Position numbers and translations under genes: made by a program. This document shows positions 24,533 through 35,900 of a stretch of 64,000 bases of DNA, piece by piece. A model generated the notes under the pieces. That model did not search any database. It saw only the letters and a program-made list of their open reading frames with translations, and was not told the origin of the DNA. Source of the stretch: Rachycentron canadum (lineage: Eukaryota; Chordata; Actinopteri; Carangiformes; Rachycentridae); assembly GCA_038496675.1 (NCBI GenBank), contig CM076660.1, positions 3,001,682 to 3,065,681 of the forward strand, in the 5' to 3' direction. The first letter of the stretch is position 1. The number at the start of each line of letters is the position of its first letter.

Positions 24533-25110
24533 TTATCCCACGTCGTCATAGTCCTCTTCACCCTGGTCTTTGTTATCATCACCTCCAATGTCGTCATAGT
24601 CCTCTGTGGAAGTATTGTCATCTGCTGAATCTGGAGTCTTGTTTGGTGGAAGAGAAAGGAAGACCTTCTCCTTATCTACCACCTTCACCTCGTATTCAGG
24701 CAGAGCCACCTCATAGTCGGGCAGAGCCACCTCATAGTCGGGCAGAGCCACCTCATATTCAGGCAGAGCTTCCTCGTAGTCGGGCCGAGCCTCCTCGTAG
24801 TCGGGCCGAGCCTCCTCGTAGTCGGGCAGAGCTTCCTCGTAGTCGGGCCGAGCCTCCTCGTAGTCGGGCCGAGCCTCCTCGTAGTCGGGCAGAGCTTCCT
24901 CGTAGTCGGGCCGAGCCTCCTCGTAGTCGGGCAGAGCTTCCTCGTAGTCGGGCCGAGCCTCTTCGTAGTCGGGCCGAGCCTCTTCGTAGTCATTCAGAGC
25001 CTCTTCGTAGTTGGACCGAGCCTCCTCATAGTCACCAATGTTCTGTTCAAAATCATTAAGGTTGTGCTCATGGTCAGGTGCCTCGGCCAGGTTTTCATAG
25101 CTTTGGGCCT
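24533..25110 (-). CDS. scimp: scimp last coding exon (tyrosine repeat and YDD tail)
   Basis: The acceptor TTGTTTCAG|AGGCCC leads into an exon open for 191 residues to the TAA at 24533-24535. It begins AQSYENLAEAPDHEHNLNDF, continues through 17 heptads of the type DYEEARP or DYEEALP, and ends with two EDYDD motifs. The tail is strongly acidic. The repeat keeps several other frames open on both strands because its unit is 21 bases. Confidence 0.85.
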
Positions 25111-28100
25111 CTGAAACAACAAATGTTAGACTTAGGCAAAAAAAAGTACTTTACTGGTGATAGATTGACATATCAATGGACAGTGTATTAGCAACTTAAT
25201 TGGCTCATTGTATGAGTTGAACATTTGCTTTTGCTGTCAGTTGCTGTTGTGTTGAGTTGCATTTTAATGTGGAAACTTTTGCTCTGGCGAGACACAGAGG
25301 ACACGTGTCAAATATAACAACTGAATTTGTGTATGTATAAGTGTATGATTATGGTTTGTCAGGTATCCATCAAGGTTAATGTTAGTATTTTTTAAGACCA
25401 TTTTATTCAGAAACTGAGCCTTGAAATGAGTCATCAGGGTCTTCCATAACTGTCACAAAACAATTACCACCCTCAGTTATGCCCCTAGCACAGCCCACCT
25501 CGGCCCAGCATCCATTGCAGGTTTTATAATTACCTGAAATGTGCTTTATTTTCATTTGATCACTCATATATCACTCAATATATCTTTGTATGACTATAAA
25601 AACCTATAAAACACTGGAAATGTGTAAAATATGGGACCTTTAAGTTAAGGATCGATGTACTACTTCTACCACTGATTACAATATGTGGTTTGGATTTGGA
25701 TCTTCAGCTCAGTTCACACAAGGCTGAGTTTCATTACCCATTATGTTGTCTGATTATACTGTCATCAGTGGTCATGTTTGTTTGGTTTTACGAAGCCAAG
25801 CTCATGAGATACCACAAGTAGTTTTTTTTTTTTTTTTTTTTTTGCCCTTTGGACTTTGGGTTATTGTCAAATGGCAGATTGTGTGAGGTTTTGCATCCAG
25901 TTCTTGTCATAATGTGGTAAAAATGAGTTGGGGATGTGTGGTTGAGTTTAAAGACGAGGGGGTATTTTAGGGGGAGTATTGCATCACATGATCCATTCAG
26001 AGATCCAACATAGCCTTGCCTGCTGTGAGAAACTGTGTCCGAGGAGGTAGTGGAGGTATGACAGTGTCAAGTTTTCTCTCCTGGTATTTGTTGCTACTGA
26101 GAAAATTGAGAAGACAAATGTTGAAGTTAATATTTTTGTAAATAGGAACAGAGAGGAAAATGCCACTTAAAAAGGCACCGTTCCACATTTTGGAATCTAT
26201 TGTTATTCTCTTTCTTGCCAAAGGTTTTAAATCAAATGGGAACATTAGTAGCATGGGAACATGTTTAATCTTGTGCATGGCTCCAAATAAAACTAGAGAG
26301 ATAAGGAAACCATTTGCTAGGTTCTCTTTTTGTCTAGACTTCATAAAAACATATAGAAATAATTTATAACTGTTATTATAACTATTTGTAATCAGCTTTA
26401 AGTGTTGATGATGAGACTGATAATTTGATATTGTCAACATTTTTCTGTATAAAAGATATAATTTAATGCCTCATTATCTCTGGCAGAGTGTCAACAGATA
26501 GCTGTGTTAGCACGACTGCTAATCTGTTTAGCATATTTTACTGCAGCTGTACACCTGTTTGTTGTGCAAGGTTTTAAACACTGCACAGTCAGAAAGAACT
26601 GAAGAGAGTAGAATCTCACCCTATTTGTTTCTTGATATAAAATATCATGTAAAGTTTGTTTAATTATAAACAGAGCTGACCATTGAGTTAAAGCTAGCTG
26701 TTGAGTTAGCCACAGCTTTCCTTATCAAAGCCAAATATGGCCGACTGAAAATCAAAAAAATTATTATGTTAGTAATATGTTTCTATTTTGATTGATGTTT
26801 ATTAAATCAATTGTTAAGTTTATGTAAATGAAACAGTTGCTAAATATTATATAAATTATATAAAACAACAAATTAACAGCAGCTAAACTAATCTAGCAAA
26901 AATAGTTTTAGCCAAGTTTACCAGCCTTTTACAATTGCTATAGTAAAGTGTTTTTTTTTTTTTTTTTTAATGAACCAACAGATTAATTTCAGTTTGGATT
27001 CATTATTGAGAATCACGTGTTATCATTTTTTTCAGTTAGTATACAGAAGGGATCCAAGAAACGTTTTTGAAATCTGAAACTGAAGTGAAACCAGAACCAG
27101 ATTAGAAAACCAAATTAAAATTCCCAATGATATTTGAAACTACTCATAACTAAAATCCAACAGAGCCTTGTGTAGCTTGTTGTTTCTAATGTTGTTTATT
27201 CTACACTAATATTATAGCAGTGTTTTATTTTTTCATGGGAACCATGGTTTAAACATAAGCCACAGTGGCTACGTCTGTTTCTGCTAAGCTAATTCAACCA
27301 TGTTGAGGCTGTAACTTCATGTTGAAAAGACAGATATAAGAGACATGAATTTTCTGATTTATATTTTAGCAAGTATTTCCAAAATGTCAGACAATTCTTA
27401 CACAGTACTCTGCAATTGAACTCTTAATAATTCATAGCAAATCCATGTATTCAGCATCAATTGTGAAAAACACTGTATTTATTTATATATTACTTGACAC
27501 TGAAGGTAGGTCCTTTCCGAAGCTGAGAGATTCTGTGTTTGGCTGTGGAAAAAAAAGAGAACAAGCAGTTAAAGTGAAACTATATACTTATATATATATA
27601 TATAGTATAGTATAAAGTATAAATATTAAGTATATTAAGTATATATATTAAGTAGTAAGTATAAATATTGATATCAAATCTTTAAGGATTGTGAGAGGAC
27701 AGAAGGCCTTTATTTCAGTGACCCCATTAACAGATGTGTTGTCACAAATTGGGCTTATAGTCCAAAGAAAACCTAACAATAAAAATTCAAATGTACACAC
27801 AGGTTTTTATCAATTTATATGATGCACATACGTCATTCTCTTTTTAATCTCAGGGTGAATCAGTTGTGTCATACTGTTTCCTTTATTTGCTCTATGTTTA
27901 TCACAACTAAGCCCCTCTCTTTGCTGCTGCAGCCAAGTTCCCCCACAGGGATCATTAAAGTTTCATCTAAGCTAATCAAATCCAGAGGGTACCCCTAATT
28001 ATAGCAATTCATACAATTATAATAGTTTTTCCTCTGCTTTGCAGTGAAGCCCTCAGAGTAACGCTGTCACAGCCACAGTGACAGTTAAGATTTGGTTTCC

Positions 28101-30918
28101 CTTTTTATGATGCACACTTATTTTTTCTGTTAACTAAAAAAACAGGTAGTTATCGTTATGTAAAATGAAACTAGGAGGGCTGCAGACATATGACATGACA
28201 TTATTTTAATTAGGTGACATATATTTGGCTCGTAATGGAGTCTTGTTATATCTCTATCCCCTCTGTGATCATCTTGAGAGATCTTTTGCCCTTTGTTGAA
28301 CTGGTGAGTCCAAATTATGAATCCATATACCACCTGCATAGCACAACGGGTGTGTTTCAAAGGTGTCAGAAATGCAAACAGTCTTTAGGCCAATTCACAA
28401 AGTGTGCTTTAAAACAAGCTGTCAGAACTTCTGTAACTTTGTGATGTCAATGTCACTGTCCTCAGTTATGTCCCAACCCACCAACCAACCTTACAGGATT
28501 TAGTCCGTTTACCTGAAATGTCCTATATTTTTATTTAATCACTCAGAAAAATAAACATAATTATAAAGAAACCCAACCATAAACATTTACACACAAGCTG
28601 TTATTACTCCCATTTACCTGTATTTAAATTAAAAAAAAAAAAGTACAGTATGTACAATCTTCTTTTGTCTGCACACGTTATTCTTTGTGATGTATTTTGT
28701 TTCATTATTCCAAAAAATCAAGAGTGGTAGGCCACTACTATGTCTTAATGGGAAGTGGTAGCTGCCAGAATAACATGAGTAACATATTATTACTACATAC
28801 TCATGATCATTTAGTCATTGTTTCATGATGGTGTTAGAAATACAAGATATAATAAAGCTAAATGTAAGATATTAGATTGCAACAATACTATAGCTGCTAC
28901 TGCTTGTGACTAATGTTGCTGCAAAAAAGATTTAGTAGTAGTTTGTATATGTGCACCAAAAACTACATACTGATCTCCAGAAATACTGTCAAGGTTAAAT
29001 CAGGTCACGTTTAATTCAAACTCAATTTGAAGTTTTTTTTTTGTTTTTTGTTTTTTTATGTTGAAGTCACATCTGAAAACTTGTGGCTCAGTCAACAGCA
29101 GAATTTTCAATGTTTTCACTGGAACTGCTTCTTACCAACAACATGGTTCCAGGAAAAAATGTTCAGAGCGAAGTCTGTGGACTTTCCGGAGGAATCAGAT
29201 CATGTGATGTCGAGTCAAGTCAATTTCATTTATGTCATCCAAAATCATAAATCGGCAACTCTGCTCCAAGGGCTTTAAAGTCTGTGCAGCATACAGCACC
29301 CTCTATTCTCACACCTTCTGATTGGATATTCCCTTTAAAAAAAATGTTATGGGGGGGGAAGGCAAGAAACCTCAGGAGGGGCAACAGAGGAGGCATTCCC
29401 CTTTCATTTCATACTGTGGGCCAAACTAAATTCTTTCCACATCCATATTGAGGTTTAACTTATTTCTATAATTTGTAACAAGGTCTCATCTAATTTTTTT
29501 GCACAGCTAGTCTCAATAGGTAAAACAATATTCAATGAGTTCTTATATTTGGAGGAGTTAGAAATCAGAAGTTTTAGGCAGACAAACCTCCGTGTTCACA
29601 GACTCTGTCTGACTGTAGTTTTGCATTCAGAGCATCACTTACGTAAATAGACAAATATTAGGATCAAAATATAATTAAAGCATCATTTTAGAATAACTTG
29701 TATGATGAAATTCTTATCATATATGTTTGTAATTATATATAATTATTGATGCTGTCACTTTCACTCTAATTCTGTTTATATTATACATTCAGGTCATAGT
29801 CTGTCTATAAAAGTAGACGTAAACTCTGGGTGTGAAAAGTGAAGCAAATGCTGAAGAGTCTTAAAACTAGATTCTATCTAATGACCATCAGGGAGCGACG
29901 CCACTGGTTGTGAAAAGAAGTCAGATTGTATTGAAATCTACTTCTCACTTGATTTATTAGCTCAGTAAACATTTTCCTAATGAGTTTATGGTCTCAGTCT
30001 CTAGTTTCAAGTCTCCATTACAACATGATGTTCATTTTTTTAAATGATGGTCCATTTAGAGGAAAATAGACACCAGGACAGAGCAGGTCAGTTCCACCTT
30101 CTGGTTTAAAAAAAAAAAACAACAAGATGGAAATGGCAAAAACTAGAGGCTTCAAAATGGGTTATGTCGCAGTAGGTGGCCACTTGGCTTTGACTGTGCA
30201 TTATAACATATTACTTAATATGTAAAATCTGTCGTAAGTGGAGCTGTGGCTGTAAATAAATGCAAAAAGTAAGAATACGAGATGTAGTGGAGTGGAAGCA
30301 TAAAGTGTCATAAAACAAAAACACTCAGTGAAATAAATATACTGTAATATTAGAGTAAATGTACTTAATTACTTTATATATAAAATAAGATAAATAAATA
30401 AATAAATAAAAGGCCTTGAAGCCTTAAATCCTCTACAGGTAACTACCTTAATATTAGTTTTGGCTTAATGCCAAAATTTTCACATATGATTCATTGTCTT
30501 CAATACATTATAATTTGTCTGGATACAGTTAAAGAGGTGGCTGAGAATTTTCCAAGGAAAAGGTCATGCAACAAGAAAATTTTCCACATTTTCTCTATAT
30601 TTTATTTCCCTGTATGATGATGTAAATTATGTTTAAATAACATTACCACACAGCCTTCAATATACAAGTAGGTGTAAAGGAAAAAAGCATCACACTCTTG
30701 CACGAGGTCTGCTGCATTCAAAACATGACATAGAATTTTGCCACTTGGTTTTTATTGAGGGTCATCAAGTTCACAAACAGATGTGTTGAGCAGATATCTG
30801 ACTTACCTCTCCTGGACAGGCACTTGTTGATGTAGATGAAGATAAAGATGATCAGCGCACTCACAATGATCATCCCACATAGTATCCAGAGCCAAAAGTA
30901 TCTTTGTGAACGAACCAT
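24533..30918 (-). CDS. scimp: SCIMP-like transmembrane adaptor with an expanded tyrosine repeat
   Basis: Three coding exons on the minus strand (30918-30807, 27542-27501, 25110-24533) join in phase to give 243 residues. Mammalian SCIMP is a palmitoylated single-pass adaptor in tetraspanin-rich microdomains of antigen-presenting cells. It binds Lyn, Grb2, SLP65/76 and Csk in MHC-II and Toll-like receptor signalling. Visible here: a very short N-terminus; a membrane helix at residues 7-30; Cys33 in the juxtamembrane NKCLSRRG; YENL at Tyr56 (a Grb2-type YxN site); 17 heptad tyrosines (Tyr79 to Tyr191, every 7 residues); SLPPNKTP; then EDYDDI (Tyr223) and the C-terminal EDYDDVG (Tyr239). Human SCIMP, about 145 residues, has the same order (helix, LRRG, YENV, EDDYDDV) but no array as I recall it. 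Divergent adjacency to rabep1 matches the human SCIMP-RABEP1 arrangement and supports orthology. The middle exon is the weakest part. Confidence 0.8.
24677..25033 (-). repeat. scimp: 21-bp in-frame minisatellite in scimp, 17 units
   Basis: Seventeen units of 21 bases encode [DEN]-Y-E-[EV]-x-x-x. Units 3-13 alternate ARP and ALP in the order RRL RL RRL RRL. The Leu units also carry a synonymous GAA, so 63-bp higher-order duplications are likely. Units 14-17 at the C-terminal end (YEVA/YEVK) and units 1-2 at the N-terminal end (ARS, ALN) are diverged edge units, typical of an array that grows from its middle. Confidence 0.95.
25111..27500 (-). other. scimp intron 2
   Basis: The intron contains poly-T runs at about 25822-25843 and 26950-26968 and is otherwise AT-rich with no supported coding sequence. 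A 147-residue open frame at 25997-26440 shows no recognisable domain. Confidence 0.55.
27501..27542 (-). CDS. scimp: scimp coding exon 2 (42 nt, basic linker)
   Basis: The acceptor TTTTTTCCACAG|CCAAACAC is strong. The exon is in phase with both neighbours and adds AKHRISQLRKGPTF, a basic juxtamembrane linker comparable to the basic AKPLKHKQ stretch of the mammalian protein. The donor chosen, TTCA|GTGTCA, is weak. TTCAGT|GTCAAG, combined with an acceptor two bases later in the last exon, would also keep frame. Confidence 0.55.
27543..30806 (-). other. scimp intron 1 (between coding exons 1 and 2)
   Basis: The intron holds a TA-rich microsatellite (about 27588-27665), an L2-like tail (27880-27990, GCCAAGTTCCCCCACAGGGA), a dispersed repeat copy (29870-30095) and an AAAT run near 30388-30410. 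No gene is supported. Confidence 0.55.
29870..30095 (-). repeat. Dispersed repeat family R1, copy in scimp intron
   Basis: In reverse orientation this carries CTCTAAATGGACCATCATTT, GACTTGAAACTAGAGACTGA.. and TGAGCTAATAAATCAAGTGA, shared with 40730-41095, 52370-52560 and 56935-57200. It extends to the CTGATGGTCATT.GATA segment that is also in the 56935-57200 copy. Confidence 0.8.
30807..30918 (-). CDS. scimp: scimp coding exon 1 (signal-anchor/membrane helix)
   Basis: The exon runs from the ATG at 30916-30918 to the strong donor AGAG|GTAAG. It encodes MVRSQRY, a 24-residue hydrophobic helix rich in Ile/Phe/Trp, and NKCLSRR. The positive residues after the helix predict a cytoplasmic C-terminus. 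Upstream the frame stays open but has no ATG before a likely acceptor near 30926-30932, so this Met is the best start. Confidence 0.82.
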
Positions 30919-31716
30919 GGCCACTCTTCTCAATGCCACAGAAGATTAAAGGTAAAACAAAAATATCACATTAAAACCAAAACGAAAAGAAAAAAAAAAA
31001 AAAAAAAAACACTTCACACTTTGCAACAAGAATGCATCTAAACTTCTGCTTTTCAGTATACAGCATTGTTGCTAGGAAAGAAGGCCATTCACCACTTCCC
31101 GTTTCAGTGCGTTGACTAAGTCCTATGGTTATTTTTGTATTTGCTTAAGCATTCTGAGAATCAAACACAATCTCAAGGGACCTTGTTCTCCTGAGGAAGT
31201 CATTCTTCTGCACTGGCAGCAATGAAAATGTGATAGATTTTGCCCCGAGCCAAGAAGTTTACAGATATTTCTCTGCTCAGCTGAAGCATTTGAGCCAGCA
31301 CTTGACAGGATCATGAAATGGGGACGGGACCTTTCAATTGAATTGCTGCTTGTTTGTTTGTTGTTGTGTTTGTATTTCCTTATCTCTATAAACAGAATAA
31401 CATAAGAATGCAATTTTTTTTCTTATCTATGTGCCCCACATCCTCTCTTTGCTTCCTGACATTTCTCAACATGTCTAACAAATACTGTTTATTCAATTAA
31501 GTCTTATTGGATATTATGATGATCATATTATGATTTTCTTTTTTTACACATGATGCACATAAAAGTGTATCATCATTTACACTTCCTTTGCTTTTTTTGT
31601 TATTCCGCTATCTTAAATAACACTACAACATTGTCTGTTATTATGATGATAGAGACCAATGTCTTATTGAACTAAACATCAGCCGTTTATTTCCAAATAC
31701 TCTGAATGTGCCTTAC

Positions 31717-31850
31717 CTTTTCAGAAAACAGGAGACAGCTTACTGTCGGTATAAGCTCAGCAAAATGGACAATGAACGAGGATGGTGAGATATGAGCTGA
31801 CAAGACTAATGTTGTGTTGTATTTGCATGACAGTTTCTAATTTTCTTACT
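31717..31850 (-). other. scimp: Probable scimp 5' non-coding exon
   Basis: A strong donor GAAAAG|GTAAGGC on the minus strand at 31717 lies about 0.8 kb upstream of the first coding exon. The sequence behind it has a short ATG-started frame (ATG near 31826) that stops before the donor, so it would be 5' UTR with an upstream ORF. The 5' end is not visible. Confidence 0.4.
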
Positions 31851-32875
31851 TAGCTAAAGAAAGGTGATGGCTGAGACTGTACCGTCCCCACCCTCTGCCA
31901 TGCCTCATTGACTACACTGTGAGTGTGTGCGTGTGCATCCGGGAGAATCAAACAAATTAGCTAAATCTAAACATCTGTGTAGGAACTTGAAGGGGGGGTG
32001 TAGGAGGGTGATAACCCACATTCCCACTGTCTAAAGTGTCTAATATTAAATAAAATATCAAAAGTCACATTTTGTAATTTATTTCCATTGAATAAAGCAT
32101 ATTTATATTTTCAGTTCACTTGTTTTGCCACCTTGTTTTTTGGTTTTTTAATGTAGAACTTGGCACTTTCCTTTTCTCTGAAAATGATTTTATTTTGAAA
32201 GATGACGCCGGAACTATAAAGCTACCTATATTTCGTCAGCATATTCCAGGAAATATGCGGGTCGCCTTCAAAATGTTATTTTGTACATTTTTGTATATTT
32301 ATATTGAATAATAATTATTTGTATGATTATATTGTGAAAATATATGTACCTATATATGATAGTTGTTATAATTTTATCCGTTTATGCGTGTTTCTTTTGA
32401 CCGATTTCTTTTGCGCCATTTCATTGGTCTTTTATGTGTTTTTGTGTGCATTTCATATTTCACTCTCTTTGTATCTGTTTTTTAATTTCATTTGTGTCTC
32501 TTTTCGGTTGTTTTATGTCTTTTGTGTGAATTCGTTCTCATCCATTGACTCATTTAAGTAGTTTTGAATCTCTCCGTTCTTGTTTGATTGACTTTCTAAT
32601 AGAAAACCTTAACAGTCACTTCATTCAGAGGCCCTGGTCCAGGAGCCCTCTGACCCCCTGGGGACAACAGGCCCCTTCACTTATTGTCGAGCCGACCGCG
32701 CCGGTTCGTTTTTATTCTGAAAACCCAACCGGAAAGCGCCTCTGTTTAGCCTCGCTAGCTTAACACAGCAGTTGTGATGTTAGCCTGTTTTCTTGGACAC
32801 TCCTAGCTTCTTACCCCACCACCCTGGTAATTCCTTCAGGCCCCCCCTTCCCCCCTCTCCCCCCCTCAGGAAACC
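31850..32875. promoter_or_regulatory. Divergent scimp/rabep1 promoter interval and rabep1 5' UTR
   Basis: About 1 kb separates the putative scimp first exon from the rabep1 ATG. The left part is AT-rich. From about 32690 it becomes GC/CpG-richer (GAGCCGACCGCGCCGGTTCG), followed by C-rich tracts to the ATG, consistent with a TATA-less CpG promoter and 5' UTR for rabep1. The transcription start cannot be located. Confidence 0.45.
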
Positions 32876-32921
32876 ATGGCCGAGCAGGCCTCGGGATCCC
32901 CGCTGTCGTCCCAACATGACG
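32876..32921 (+). CDS. rabep1: rabep1 coding exon 1
   Basis: This exon encodes MAEQASGSPLSSQHD plus one base, with donor GACG|GTAAAT. The N-terminus is short and weakly conserved, as in other Rabaptin-5 proteins. Confidence 0.9.
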
Positions 32922-35900
32922 GTAAATTTCTCGTGTCTGTGGGGTTTTGTGGAGGGGCTGTTGAGGGGCTGGGAGCAGCGAAGCCAGCGGCCTCTGCATC
33001 CTTCACAACATTAGCTAGTTAGCATCATCGGGGGCGACGTGTCGCTGGCTGTCACTGACTCATATTGAACATTTAACGCTCATTTGCCACCGAGGGCTTT
33101 AATGTCGACGAGTAATTTCATGCTAATACGACTGAAGCTTGACGCTGTTTTTTCTGTCCCCCACTCAGTAGCAGGTTAGCTGTTAGCCGAGGCTAGTCTG
33201 GACTCATTTCATCTAGATGTCGACTCTGGCCTCTGTTGGCTCGGCTCGGCCCGGCCTGGTCAGTCTTTAACACGGGTCATATGGGTCTTATCAGTCCATA
33301 ACTACGTGCTGTGTGTGACCTGCACACTCACTCAGGGGCTGGACCATAATACAGGAGGTTGATCCGGCAGGAGGTCTCTCCCTCCGGTTCTCAAACAGCG
33401 GCCCGGGGACCATCCTGGGGTCCTGCAGGGAGTAGCTGTGAGTGAGTGAGTGAGTGAGTGCAGATTTTATCTTGCAGGAGATGAGAAGAATCAGATTATA
33501 TCACTTGTGCATCAGGTGTTATCACGTGATGTCTCTGTATAGTATCTGATATTTAGCTTTCGAGCTGCAGCTGTTTTGATACTTAAATAATTGTTAATAC
33601 AAAACCAGATGTCAGAAGAAATCACCCTGGGGTTTAAGAAATAAATCATAATGGGCATTTTACTGCTTTCAAGGCAAACATGACTAAAGAACTATTCAAA
33701 AAGTAAAATAATTTTGTTTATAGGTTTAAATTGAAGCACGACTGCCTGTATCTAGATATACAGACGTACCACCACAGATCTTTGCACATGCATCCTTGGG
33801 ATTAAATTCCTAATATCCTACAGTTTTACTGCTGTGGAAACACAGAAGAAAATCTAAACAATGCGATTTTAATGGTGTCCTTATTAGAAACCACCCTTTC
33901 GACCTGCTGTGACAGTCTGGGGTTTGCAAATCACTTTGTCGTCATGTGCAGTTTCTCCCTTACATCATCTGAGTGAGCTCTGTTCAACAGGGTGTCACTC
34001 TTATAAATGATTTATTACGGCGTTTTATCATCACAAAAACCCTGATGAACCTAAAGCATCTGACCCTTGACTTGTTTTACAGTCACCTACCTTGACAATA
34101 ATAGAGATAGAAGGATAACTTGAATGAGAATGTGCTGGAGCTTGTTAGAACAGTTACAGCAGAGTGTAATGCAGGTTGTGAGGATGAGTTTGAGTTCATT
34201 CAGCTTATAAATCAAATCATTTGTCCATTATACATTTAGCCAAAAAGTTAATCTACTACAACCATAGTTGTTTTTCTCACAAAAAATGCCAAATGTCCTT
34301 TGTTAGAGCTTCTCAGTCTCATAGATTTATAAATATTTTTAGATTTTGAAGTCCTACCCAGGGAAAACTAGGAAGATGATGATCTTGGTGTTGGTGAAAT
34401 TATTTTACTGCTGTGGAAACACTAAATTATTATTTAGTGTTAACTGATCAATAAAGGTCGACTGGGTTTAAGATGATGCTGCAGTAAGAACATACATCTC
34501 CCCTCCCAACATTTCCTGCGCTAATGAATTGTTGAATACAACTATTATTACTGTGATCGATTCCCGTTGCAGTAATCATTTTAATGATCAATTCACAAGA
34601 ACCAGAGAAGCGGGAACCAAGGTGCGATTTGTTGATGAATCAATAAGCTAACTGCGAAAAACACCAAACAAACTGCGACTGTGTTAATGACTAATGATAT
34701 GTTTTATCTGCAGCATCTCAACTTCACTCTTTTTTTTTTTTTTATGTTAAACTGAACATCTTCAGGCTTTGAAGCGCTGCTCAACAATCGACCAGGAAAA
34801 TATTTCTGCAGATTAGTTACTTGTTAGTTTTGAGAGGTTTGAGTTTGAGATGATGCTGGGGGGAAAAAAAAAAAAAACATTGACTGTGTCTCTATAGTTT
34901 GCATAGCTTTATTGCACATTTTACGAGTGTTAGTAAGTGAAGTGAAATCTTAATCCACTGACAATCAGCAGAGGAAACTGCACCCGGATGATGTGTTGAT
35001 CTGTATCTGAACTAAGCTGCTCTCATTTGGTTCATATTGAACCAAGACGTTGCCACATTCGTGTCACTGCTGGAAAGAGGAGTGCGATTGTGCTTCATCC
35101 ATTTTTGCATCCTAGGTAAAGTGGTGTTGAGGCTTTATTGTTTAATTACTGGCTTCGGTTACATAGTGATTCACGTGATCTTTGTGCTTTCCTCAAATGA
35201 ATGAAGAGGTTTTTTCTTTTTTATATGTTAAGACAGACAACGTGACAAATTAACGTAAAATTTAGTTGTGAAAGTGTGAAAGAGCTGAACATACTGGATG
35301 CTGAAATTCATCTGCAGCACATGTGAATACGTGTTGAGCTCATGTGGTGGTGGAATTCGTGCTCTGGAGTCTGTTGAGCCGTCACATGATCGTGGTGAAC
35401 CGGCCTGCTGTTAATGCTTGTAAATGTTTCCATGTATCCTCTGTGTTTGAGGCTATCTTCGCTTGATGTAGGAAAAACCTGTGACTTCAAGCCAGTTTGG
35501 AAGATTTGAATACATCAGTTTAAGCTTTTGAATGAAAGGAAAATGGAATAAAAAAATGATATAAATATTCACTTTTTATGCCAAGTGGATTTCCATTTAA
35601 ATCTGAAGTGTTTCTTTGGGGAGACTGATGAGTCCTCGGGCTTGTATTGTTACTGAATTATCCTGAAAGTCCAAACTGAGGTCTCAGGTATCATCATGAC
35701 ACTGTGATACATGCTCTTTTACCCCATTGTTTATTTGTCTTTTTATGTATCTGCCATTTATTTACCTTCACTGTCCTTTACTGTTCATCAGCTGTTGGAG
35801 ACACTTTTTACACCATTTTATTTAGTTTTTTTTATTTGTAACTATGCAACTGTACCATTGCAAACCTAAGTACAAGACAGAGTTGCATTGATGATATGAT

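Noticed and set aside
24685..24993. 102-residue minus-strand frame of RRLGPTT repeats
   Set aside because: This is an alternative frame of the same minisatellite with no splice support and no family similarity.
24421..25059. 212-residue plus-strand open frame rich in RSRAEPP repeats
   Set aside because: It is the antisense shadow of the scimp tyrosine repeat. A 21-bp unit keeps several frames open. The minus-strand frame has splice sites, a family C-terminus and gene context.
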